A stretch of 36,679 nt of DNA from assembly GCA_964511665.1 (NCBI GenBank), contig CAZEHA010000038.1:1-36679 (forward strand), read 5' to 3'. Position numbers and translations under genes: made by a program. Below, one piece after another: positions 1-8,500 of this stretch. Below the pieces are notes generated by a model that did not search any database, had not been told where the DNA came from, and worked only from the letters and a program-made list of their open reading frames with translations. Each line of letters begins with the position of its first letter. Position 1 is the first letter of the stretch. The stretch is from JAGOEF01 sp964511665 (lineage in GTDB: Bacteria > Bacteroidota > Bacteroidia > Bacteroidales > ML635J-15).

Positions 1-2
1 AA

Positions 3-248
3 TCGAAAGTAAACAATATGGCCAATAAGCAAATAAAAAAGCTATTGAGCAATGGAGCTAATTCTGCAGTACAAAACGATCCGGAACTTAGAACGTATTA
101 CATCAGAAAACTTAATGAGGGCAAACATCATAACTCTATAATGAATGCGGTCTGCTGCAAGCTTGTTGCAAGAATGTTTGCAGTAGTATCACGTCAAACA
201 GAATTTGTGAGTCTTTATTCTCATTCTTTAAATAAACAAGCATGCTGA
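3..248 (+). CDS. IS110-family transposase, C-terminal fragment (5' end outside window)
   Basis: The reading frame is open from the window edge; the first methionine at 18 is internal, because the codons before it (SKVNN) continue the family pattern. The visible ~81 residues match the C-terminal end of the Transposase_20 region of IS110-family transposases: a SK(V)xxMANKQIKKLLSNGA segment, then ExRTYYxRKxxEGK, then xxNAVxxKLVARxFAVVxRQTxFV. These enzymes are RuvC-like DEDD recombinases that move IS110 elements without classical terminal inverted repeats and are guided by an element-encoded structured RNA. The DEDD catalytic residues would lie upstream and cannot be seen, so whether the full element is intact is unknown. 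It ends at TGA 246-248. Family assignment rests on motif recognition only. Confidence 0.8.
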   Translation, partial: SKVNNMANKQIKKLLSNGANSAVQNDPELRTYYIRKLNEGKHHNSIMNAVCCKLVARMFAVVSRQTEFVSLYSHSLNKQAC

Positions 249-389
249 TAATTCTTTGTTAGAATGGGAAATAGCTTGCAATGGCTTGTGTGGAGAAAAG
301 CTATTCTCATTTTAACAAAAAATTTTTCACTTTTATTTGGATATGTCTTAGAATACGAGCGCAGCGAAGCAATCTGTTAGCTCTAAGAC
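249..389 (+). other. Structured non-coding 3' region of the IS110 element (candidate guide RNA)
   Basis: Directly after the transposase stop there is no ORF but strong dyad symmetry. Arms 255-277 and 298-319 form a ~22-bp stem with two G.U wobbles and one bulged A, around a 20-nt loop. Arms 345-352 (GTCTTAGA) and 382-389 (TCTAAGAC) form a second perfect 8-bp stem with a 29-nt internal region that contains the small GC-rich element GCAGCGAAGC. IS110-family elements are known to encode a bridge/seek RNA, on the 3' side of the transposase in the IS1111 group. The placement and folding fit such an RNA, but the right end of the element cannot be fixed here, so this is inference. The first stem could instead be a terminator or a translation-blocking hairpin. 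Confidence 0.35.
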
Positions 390-454
390 GATACCCCATA
401 GCCCATCGAAATGCTTGCATCTGATGTTTACCTAAACCCGCATTATGCGTTACA

Positions 455-487
455 AAAAATGCCTGTCGCAGTGCGGCAGGCATTTTT
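455..487. terminator. Bidirectional-looking intrinsic terminator
   Basis: Arms 455-470 and 472-487 are complementary over about 16 positions with one G.U pair (core TGCCTG...CAGGCA; the innermost bases form the loop). They are flanked by an A5/T5 pair, so either strand yields a hairpin followed by a U-tract. On the minus strand it lies about 20 bp after the stop of the protease gene that ends at 506, and most likely terminates that transcript. Confidence 0.8.
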
Positions 488-505
488 CGAAAATATCAAC
501 ACATT

Positions 506-3500
506 CTATCGTATCACCGACATTTTAAAGGTGCGTGTTCCCTGATTTCCCGAAACTTTTACAAAATACATACCATTGGCAACACTTCCCATGTCAACAT
601 AGAATACGTTTCCGATTTTTTGGGCTTCGATGGTCATGGTTTGTCCGTTTACATTATACACTTGCAACTGAACTGCATCGGCATAATCGCCGGCATCGAG
701 GGCAAAACTACCCTGGTTCGGGTTTGGATACATCTGCATTTGGGCATAAGCCGAAGCTTGAATACCGGTGGCCGAAACCAGGTCGATATCGTCGAGCATT
801 AAACCATAGGAATTGAACTGGCTGCAGTGAATTGCCAAATATACTGTTTGACCGGCATAGGCATTCAAGTTGTAATTAAACAAAGTCCAAACGGTTGGTG
901 CCTGTACAGAACTACCTGAGGAAATCATGATGAAGTTGTTGGGATTGGGTACCGATGTACTGATAAATACCCTGAATGAACCCATTCCGTTGTATGAAAC
1001 CGATTTTGCCCAAAACGAGAACATGGCATTGCTACCCAATGTGATTTGCGGGCTGATTAACCAGTCGTTGTTTGATCCGGCAGTTAAAGGCATGCAAATA
1101 CCGCAACGTTCGCCACCGTGAGGGGCATAATCGTCGGAAGCCTGAGGTGTTGTGGCTGTGTGGTTAAAGGCAATAAACGAGCCGGTGTAGTTTTGGTTAT
1201 CGAATAGCGTTTCGGTAAGATTATTCGTCGGCATGCCATCGTTGTCGAGTGTAGTCCAGGGCGAAAAGTTATCGACCTGAAAATCGGTGCAATCTTCGAA
1301 ATCGAGACTGAAACTTGTTACCGGAGCCACTACCTTAATATAGTTCGTTTTGGTTATACTATTGTTGCCATAGGCATTGGTAACCGTTAAACTTACGTTG
1401 TACATACCGGGAGTGTTGTAAACCACAGTCGGATTTTGTTGCGAAGATGTGGTTGTTGCTGCCCCGGGGAACGACCACGACCATTGGGTGGGCGAATTGG
1501 TCGATAAATCGGTAAACGAAACGGTATTACCGGCAGTTAGGTAGGTTGGTGTTCCCGAAAAATCGGCAACCGGACCATTTCCACCTTGCTGCGTTACTGT
1601 GATGTATCCGTTTTTGGTAATGCTGTTGTTGCCATAAGCATTGCTCACTGTAAGGCTCACATTGTATGTGCCGGGTGTGTTGTAAACAATGCTGGGGTTC
1701 TGACTTGATGATGTAGCTGGAGTGCCACCCTGAAACGACCACGACCACTGTGTGGGTGTGTTGGTCGATTGATCGGTAAACGAAACGCTGCCGCCGGCCG
1801 TTAGCGTAGTGGGCGTTCCCGTGAAATTAGCTACCGGAGCGTTGCCCCCCTGCTGATTTACGGTAATATAACTGTTCTTGGTAATGTTGTTGTTGCCATA
1901 GGCATTGGTAACGGTAAGGCTCACATTGTAAGTGCCGGGAGTATTGTAAACAATGGTGGGATTCTGGCTCGATGAAGTAGCTGGAGTGCCACCCGGGAAC
2001 GACCACGACCACTGTGTGGGTGTGTTGGTCGATTGATCGGTAAACGAAACGCTGCCGCCGGCCGTTAGCGTAGTGGGCGTTCCCGTGAAATTAGCTACCG
2101 GAGCGTTGCCCCCCTGCTGATTTACGGTAATATAACTGTTCTTGGTAATGTTGTTGTTGCCATAGGCATTGGTAACGGTAAGGCTCACATTGTAAGTGCC
2201 GGGAGTATTGTAAACAATGGTGGGATTCTGGCTCGATGAAGTAGCAGGAGTGCCACCTGGGAACGACCACGACCACTGTGTGGGTGTGTTGGTCGATTGA
2301 TCGGTAAAGGCAACGCTGCCTCCTGCTGTAACGGTTGTAGGTGTTCCAACAAAGTTAGCCACAGGTGCTGTTCCGGCTGCTGTTCCGGTATTGAGAACAA
2401 TGTCGTCGATCATAAAACCAAAGGCATCGTCGGAAACACACTGTATCGCAACATAAATGCTTTGACCATTGTATGCAGAGAGCGAATATGTGTACTGTGT
2501 CCACTCGGTAGGAGCCTGAACATAAGGAGCAGCAGTAATAGCCGTAAAACTACCGGTGCTATTGTTGGTAGTGCTTACCAAGACTTTAAAGCGTTCCAGA
2601 CCATATTGGTCGGTTGCCGATTTTGCCCAGAACGTAAACGAACCATTGCTTTGCATGCTGGCCTGTGGCGAAATTAGCCAGTCGTTGTTCACGGCATCGG
2701 TAGCAGCAAAACATATTCCGCAGCGGCTACCACCATGGGCAGCCCATTGGGCGCCTGCTGCGGGTGATGTAGCATTTTGGTTAAATGCTATGAATGAACC
2801 TGTGTAGCCTGAATTGGTGAAGCTTACTCCGATAATTCCATAAGTTGCTGAAGCATCGCCATCGTAGGTTGTCCAGGGTGTAAATCCATCGACCTGGAAA
2901 TCGGTACACGACTCAAAGTCGAGGCTAAATCCACTTCCCTGAGCTGTTACGGTAATATATCCGTTTTTGGTTTCGGTGTCGGAATTGGCACCTGAAGTAA
3001 CGGTTAAGCTTACATTATAGGAGCCTACAGTGTTGTATACTACACTTGGGTTCTGAGCCGATGATGTTGACGGACTGCCTCCGGGAAACGACCATGAATA
3101 CCCTGTGGGACTTCCTGTTGAAGTACTTGTGAAGGTTACAGAACCACCGGCAGTAACTGTGGTTGGATTTGCCGTAAAGTTAGCATTTAGTGTGGTGCTG
3201 TTCGGATTGTAATAGTCGAGTGTTGTTGGATTGGTACCTTGTGGATCGAGCCAAGGTTTCAGTTTATCGGCATTCACGCTACCGTATTGATCCCAATGAT
3301 AATAGAACTTACCATATAAGTCGGGAGATGTAGTTGCATCGCAGTACGAAGATCCGCCCGAGAGGGTTCCATTCACCCTGCCATTGCTGTCGAAAATGGG
3401 TGAACCCGACGATCCTTGTTCGGTAACTCCCCAACCATTGGTTGTTTGTGCCCATACAACCCTCCAATGAGCACCGGTAGCTCCAACATTTCCGGCTCCT

Positions 3501-4636
3501 CCGTTGTAAGTTGAAGATATAAGATTTGAAGTATAAGTCGAAATCTTTTTGATGTCGCCCGATGGATGATGAATACTTACCCCACTTGAACTGGCTGTGT
3601 TGGCGCGGTTCCATCCATTGTAAATAACACCATAGTTTGAAGGTGGCGTATTATTCAATTGCAACAGTAAGAAGTCACTGCCACCATTCAATGGCGAACG
3701 AGCTTTTCTCGAGCAGCCTGTCATTGAATTATAGGGTGGCGACGATGTTGAATTATTACAACCTGCAGCTTCCCAGTTGAAATAAAAAACCCACTGATTG
3801 AACTCACTAGTAGTGGCTGTTCCACCGCAGTGGTCGGCTGTAAGGAAATAAGGAGTACCATTATTGGCAGTATTGTTTACCAAAGTACCGGTGCAATATC
3901 CGCCATACATTCCCTGCACAGTATAAATGCGAGCCACCCCTTTCTTTTGAATTTGCCAGTTGGCTCCTTCTGAGCAGTTCACATCTACCATACAGTCATC
4001 GGAGGCTCCGTATCCGGTTCCTTTTTGTTCGAGTTCAAAAAGTTCCATTCCGCGATACATATACGATATTCTGAAAATATGAAAATCGGGTGACGTAACT
4101 TTTTTATATCCCAAGGTTTTTGCATTTGCTCGGGGAGCCACATATTCAATTATCAGATCCTGGCCGGGCAGTAATCCAATACTTGTGGGGTCGTTGCCCG
4201 AGTTATTATAGGAAGTAAAAGCTCCCAGCACTACACTGCGATCGGGTTTGTAAACAAATAATTTGGCTCCGTCGGGAATATTAAACTTGCTAAAATGAAG
4301 CGCAATTCCACGGGCATCTTTACTTCGAATCTGCAAGCGCCATATTTCGGTGCCGTCGTCAAGTTCACTCCAAGTGCCAGAATTATCCATACTCAGGTCA
4401 ACGTCGAGTAAACGAGCTACTTTATACATGGTTCCATTCTTTTCATCATCGATATCCTCGAGCATCACAGCTTCCATGTCGGGAGGCATAATATTCACCA
4501 AATCAATTTCGTCGAATGTTTTCAATTCGGTAAAACTGGGAGGCGAACCTCCTTCCGAAATTTGGGCAAAAACGGCGTAGCCACTCATAAAGCTTACAAC
4601 TACGCTGATAATAGTTAACAGAAAAAGTTTTTTCAT
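506..4636 (-). CDS. Secreted trypsin/lysyl-endopeptidase-like serine protease with PKD and MAM-like modules, T9SS type A
   Basis: 1376 residues. A signal peptide covers ~1-24 (MKKLFLLTIISVVVSF...AVFAQ). A chymotrypsin-fold protease domain spans ~215-465, with the apparent triad His269 (LTADHC), Asp321 (SDFLLLQL) and Ser410 (QGSSGSP), as in lysyl endopeptidase-like S1 proteases; many cysteines fit an exported enzyme. Then come PKD 1 (~485-565), a jelly-roll 'choice-of-anchor J'/MAM-like domain (~570-750), four PKD domains (~758-1105), a second jelly-roll (~1105-1290), and a type A sorting domain (YPNPNQGSF... to the end at MSVIR). The likely role is cell-surface or extracellular proteolysis, with PKD/jelly-roll modules for adhesion or substrate binding. 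It is divergent from mnmD (99-bp spacer). PKD units 3 and 4 come from a nearly identical tandem DNA repeat. Specificity for lysine is not proven. Confidence 0.92.
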   Translation of the reverse strand: MKKLFLLTIISVVVSFMSGYAVFAQISEGGSPPSFTELKTFDEIDLVNIMPPDMEAVMLEDIDDEKNGTMYKVARLLDVDLSMDNSGTWSELDDGTEIWRLQIRSKDARGIALHFSKFNIPDGAKLFVYKPDRSVVLGAFTSYNNSGNDPTSIGLLPGQDLIIEYVAPRANAKTLGYKKVTSPDFHIFRISYMYRGMELFELEQKGTGYGASDDCMVDVNCSEGANWQIQKKGVARIYTVQGMYGGYCTGTLVNNTANNGTPYFLTADHCGGTATTSEFNQWVFYFNWEAAGCNNSTSSPPYNSMTGCSRKARSPLNGGSDFLLLQLNNTPPSNYGVIYNGWNRANTASSSGVSIHHPSGDIKKISTYTSNLISSTYNGGAGNVGATGAHWRVVWAQTTNGWGVTEQGSSGSPIFDSNGRVNGTLSGGSSYCDATTSPDLYGKFYYHWDQYGSVNADKLKPWLDPQGTNPTTLDYYNPNSTTLNANFTANPTTVTAGGSVTFTSTSTGSPTGYSWSFPGGSPSTSSAQNPSVVYNTVGSYNVSLTVTSGANSDTETKNGYITVTAQGSGFSLDFESCTDFQVDGFTPWTTYDGDASATYGIIGVSFTNSGYTGSFIAFNQNATSPAAGAQWAAHGGSRCGICFAATDAVNNDWLISPQASMQSNGSFTFWAKSATDQYGLERFKVLVSTTNNSTGSFTAITAAPYVQAPTEWTQYTYSLSAYNGQSIYVAIQCVSDDAFGFMIDDIVLNTGTAAGTAPVANFVGTPTTVTAGGSVAFTDQSTNTPTQWSWSFPGGTPATSSSQNPTIVYNTPGTYNVSLTVTNAYGNNNITKNSYITVNQQGGNAPVANFTGTPTTLTAGGSVSFTDQSTNTPTQWSWSFPGGTPATSSSQNPTIVYNTPGTYNVSLTVTNAYGNNNITKNSYITVNQQGGNAPVANFTGTPTTLTAGGSVSFTDQSTNTPTQWSWSFQGGTPATSSSQNPSIVYNTPGTYNVSLTVSNAYGNNSITKNGYITVTQQGGNGPVADFSGTPTYLTAGNTVSFTDLSTNSPTQWSWSFPGAATTTSSQQNPTVVYNTPGMYNVSLTVTNAYGNNSITKTNYIKVVAPVTSFSLDFEDCTDFQVDNFSPWTTLDNDGMPTNNLTETLFDNQNYTGSFIAFNHTATTPQASDDYAPHGGERCGICMPLTAGSNNDWLISPQITLGSNAMFSFWAKSVSYNGMGSFRVFISTSVPNPNNFIMISSGSSVQAPTVWTLFNYNLNAYAGQTVYLAIHCSQFNSYGLMLDDIDLVSATGIQASAYAQMQMYPNPNQGSFALDAGDYADAVQLQVYNVNGQTMTIEAQKIGNVFYVDMGSVANGMYFVKVSGNQGTRTFKMSVIR
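1734..2261 (-). repeat. 264-bp tandem repeat encoding PKD units
   Basis: Bases 1734-1997 and 1998-2261 are two copies of a 264-bp (88-codon) unit that differ at only two positions by my reading (1982/2246 and 1994/2258). The similarity continues about 45 bp beyond the second copy. The adjacent PKD unit (about 1470-1733) encodes a similar protein but is clearly more diverged at DNA level. The repeat is in frame, so gain or loss of a unit keeps the protein open. Confidence 0.95.
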
Positions 4637-4735
4637 AACAGCAAATTATTGTTTTATTTTATTGCAGTAAAATTATGACTTTTTTTAAAGGTTTTTTAAG
4701 GATTTTTCATTTTTATGTAAGAATTAGACGAAGTA

Positions 4736-5389
4736 ATGCAAAATTTCAAAATAATAACAACGGGCGATGGTTCAAGAAGTATCATCAACCAAAGTATCGA
4801 TGAAGCCTATCATAGTATTCACGGTGCCAGAACTGAATCGGAATGTGTATTTATAAAACACGGACTTAGCAATTTTTCTCATGAACACATAAGCATTCTT
4901 GAAGTTGGCTACGGATCGGGCTTAAATGCACTGCTTAGTTTCGAAGCCAATGCAGCACTACAAAACACCATCGATTACCAGGCTATTGACAACAACATTT
5001 TGCCCGATGAGTTTTATTTGATCCACCAATCTGCTGTTGCCATCGATGAGGAGCACTACAGCAAATTTTGTAAACCATGGAATGCCGCAACGCCTGTGAG
5101 TAATAGTTTTTTGCTAACAAAACAATGCTGCAGCATTGCAGATTTTATTTCTGAAAGCACTTTCGACCTGGTATATTTCGATGCTTTTTCGCCCGATAAA
5201 CAACCCGAAACCTGGTCGATTGCTATATTTAACAAGCTTTTTACGATGATGAATAAAGGAGGGATTCTTGTAACATACTCATCGAAAGGAATTGTAAAAC
5301 GAGCCTTGCGAGAGGCAGGTTTTACTGTTAAACGTCTGCCCGGTCCGCCACATAAACGACATGTGATTCAAGCTATAAAACCTCTCTGA
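4736..5389 (+). CDS. mnmD: tRNA (5-methylaminomethyl-2-thiouridine)(34)-methyltransferase MnmD
   Basis: 217 residues, matching the stand-alone methyltransferase half of bacterial MnmC. The family uses S-adenosylmethionine to convert nm5(s2)U34 to mnm5(s2)U34 in tRNA wobble positions. Visible signatures: the N-terminal DGSRSIxNxxIDEAYHSxHGAxxES segment (11-36), the SAM-binding glycine motif ILEVGYGSGLNALL (54-67), the acidic FDLVYFDAFSP block (143-153) with KQPETWS (155-161), and the closing LPGPPHKRHVIQA (201-213). The FAD-dependent oxidase half of fused MnmC is absent, as is usual in Bacteroidota. The ATG at 4736 places the family N-terminus correctly. It has no partner gene on its strand; the following subtilase has its own promoter. 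Confidence 0.9.
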   Translation: MQNFKIITTGDGSRSIINQSIDEAYHSIHGARTESECVFIKHGLSNFSHEHISILEVGYGSGLNALLSFEANAALQNTIDYQAIDNNILPDEFYLIHQSAVAIDEEHYSKFCKPWNAATPVSNSFLLTKQCCSIADFISESTFDLVYFDAFSPDKQPETWSIAIFNKLFTMMNKGGILVTYSSKGIVKRALREAGFTVKRLPGPPHKRHVIQAIKPL

Positions 5390-5436
5390 CAACATGATGA
5401 AAAAATATGTATTAAAACCTAATTCTATTTATACAT

Positions 5437-5452
5437 AAACATCTTGATGTTT
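5437..5452. promoter_or_regulatory. Perfect 16-bp inverted repeat over the -33 element
   Basis: AAACATC-TT-GATGTTT is a perfect dyad with 7-bp arms and a 2-bp centre. The centre coincides with the TTG of the putative -33 element for the gene at 5518. The spacer is too short for a stable RNA hairpin, so a protein-binding operator is more likely than a terminator. No regulator is identified. Confidence 0.35.
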
Positions 5453-5472
5453 TCATTTATTTTTTAATTTTG
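5444..5472 (+). promoter_or_regulatory. Bacteroidota-type promoter for the subtilase gene
   Basis: The -7 element TAATTTTG (5465-5472) matches TAnnTTTG exactly, and TTG at 5444-5446 lies 18 bp upstream as the -33 element. The start codon is at 5518, giving a leader of about 40 nt that is A-rich and without a Shine-Dalgarno, as is normal in this phylum. Confidence 0.65.
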
Positions 5473-5517
5473 GGGCTGAAATGTCATTAAACAATAATAT
5501 AAACCAAATGTAATATT

Positions 5518-8500
5518 ATGAAAAAGCAAATTCTTTTTTTAGTTTTATTTAGTATTATGGCGGCAATAAACTTGTCGGCACAAACCGTTGACCGCTTGTG
5601 CGTTGACGGTCGGGTGTATTTTAAAATCACCGAAACCGCTGCTTTAAATGTGGCAGTTGAAGACGGTATGATTAACCCGCGAGACGTGTATTTTCTGCAA
5701 AACCTAATGGGGAAATACAACATCAGTTCGTTGCGCATGCCTTTTATATCGGCAAAGAGCGACATATTGCAACGCACTTTCCGCATGGATTTCGACAACA
5801 TCGAGATGGTTGAAGAATTGATTAAAGATTTAGAAAACCACCCCGACATTGAGTATGCCGAAAAAGCTCCCTGGTTTTTTATATCGTTAACACCTAACGA
5901 CACCTACTATAACGCCAGTTTGAGTGGAGGTTTTCTTTACGGATCAGCCAACTCGTCGTGGCATTTAGACCTTATAAATGCATCGCAGGCATGGGATGTA
6001 AGCACGGGTGACCCCAATATTGTTGTTGCAGTTCTGGACAATGCCATTTACGTGGATCATCCCGACTTGCAGGACAAAATAGTTGCAGCTGTTGACCTTG
6101 GCAACGGCGATGATGACCCGAATCCACCCGATGCCACCTATATCTGGTCGCATGGCACTCATTCGGCCGGGCTAATTGGCGCTGCAACCAACAACAGCAT
6201 CGGGGTAGCTTCAATAGGCTATAACATTAGCCTGATGGCCGTAAAGCTGGGCGATGATGCGAGCGACGGACAGGCCATGGCCGCCGGTTTCGAAGGCATT
6301 GTGTGGGCAGCCGACAACGGTGCGCATGTAATAAATATGTCGTGGGGCACACCCCAGTATTTTGTAACCATGCAAAATGTGGTAAACTATGCTTACAACA
6401 AGGGTTGTGTTTTGGTAGGTGCAGCCGGTAATAATGGCAATGGCATGGAAACTCAAATGAATCCGGACATTCCAATAAACTACGTTGGTTATCCTGCAGC
6501 ATTACCGCATGTAATTGCAGTTGGCTCGTGCGACTTGAACGACAACAAATCTGATTTTTCGAACTACGGCACCTGGATTGACGTTCTTGCTCCGGGAGGG
6601 TATGCTACCAGTGGCCTTTTGGGAATTGGTGCTTTTTCTGTTCTCAGCACTACGGCCTCGCCTGCAGGAACAGTTACGCAATCACTCTCTGGACTGGGTG
6701 GTGGTGCTGCCACCTATGGCGTTAGTGGCAATTACGATATAATGCAAGGCACATCGATGGCTGCGCCTGTTACAGCAGGTTTATGTGGTCTCATGCTTTC
6801 GGCCAACCCCAATTTAACACCCGAAGAGTTGACACAGCTTTTAAAAAGCACATGCACCAATGTAAACGCTCAAAACCCCAATTTCATCGACAGTATTGGT
6901 GCAGGCAGAATTAACGCCTATGCAGCAGTGCAGGCTGCGGCCAACGCCGTAGCACCTTTGGTTGCGGATTTTGCAGCCTCGGCAGTGGTTATACCCGAAG
7001 GAGGATCGGTAAATTTTACCGACTTAAGCCTAGGTACTCCAGTTACCTGGAGTTGGGAATTTGAAGGAGGTACTCCGGCAAATTCAAGCAGTCCAAACCC
7101 TGAGGGAATTGTGTATAACGAAGCCGGCATTTATCAGGTTTCGCTTACCGTTACCGATGGTGAATCGAATACCGACACCGAAATTAAAACACATTACATT
7201 CTGGTTGGTAATGTTGGCGGCGGCGCACAAAGTGCATGGTTAGAGCAGAACACCAAGTTCAGTTCACAATATCGCGGTGTTTTCGGAATTGAAATAGTTG
7301 ACCCCAACACTGCCTGGATATTAACTTATGATGGAACAGGAGGCAGCATTACCAACGATTTCGCTCGTACCGCCGATGCAGGAAATGAGTGGACTCCCGG
7401 CCTCATCGATTTACCTACCGATATGAAGCCCGGCGATGTTTCGGCCATCAGTAGTACCGAGGCATGGGTTGCAGTCTACAACGCCAGTGGCGGAGGTGGT
7501 ATTTACCATACAGCTGACGGAGGCGAAACGTGGACACATCAAAACACGGCCACTTATAACGGTTCTTCTAGCTTTTGTAACGTTGTGCATATGTTCAACG
7601 AAAATGATGGTTTTAGCATGGGAGATCCCGATGGTGGGGAATTTGAGTTGTACACTACAACAAACGGAGGCGAAACATGGACACGTGTTGACGGAGCCAA
7701 TATTCCCAATCCTGAAGCCAACGAAATGGGCTGGACAGGGGTGAAAGATACTTATGGAGATACTATTTGGTTTGGAACTTCAACAGGGCGCATATATAGA
7801 AGTATAGATAAAGGTGAAAATTGGGAAGTATTCACTACTGGAGAAGACAATGTTAGCCGAATATCGTTCTGGGATGCGCAAAATGGAGTCATTATTTGTC
7901 AGGTTGTCAATCAACAAACCGGTCAGGTTACCAGCTGGAGTATGCGCAAAACCAACAATGGTGGCGAAACATGGTCGCCTATTACCATCAGCGGTGGATA
8001 TCAGTTCTCGGATGTATCGGCAGTACCCGGAAACCTCGGTATGTTGGTAGCAACAAAAATTTCGGCCTCGGTACCCGATAATTTTTCGGCCTATAGCATG
8101 GACTATGGAACCAGTTGGGAAATGCTCGACGACAGCATTCAATATACCTCGGTACAGTTTTTTGACGAAAACACCGGATGGGCAGGCGGCTTTAACTGGG
8201 ATTCTGAAAATGGTGGTATATACAAATGGATTGGCATACCGGGCGAAAGCATGTATTTCTCATCGTCGCCTGTAACCGAAGTGTACGAAATGGAAAGCTA
8301 CCAGTATAACATCACAGTGTTTAATCCCGGAACAGGCGAAATTACGATTACAGCTGCCAATGGCACCGAATTGCCTGAATGGCTAAGCTTATCTGACAAC
8401 GGTGACGGAACAGCTTTGCTTTCGGGAACAGCACCAGAGGTATCGGCACCTGCAGAGACATTCGACGTTGAAATTCAGGCTACCGACGGTAGCGATGTTA

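Noticed and set aside
1527..2400. Several overlapping 60-75 aa open frames on the minus strand in the PKD region
   Set aside because: They are out-of-frame shadows of the repeated PKD coding sequence; near-identical copies occur because the DNA is repeated.
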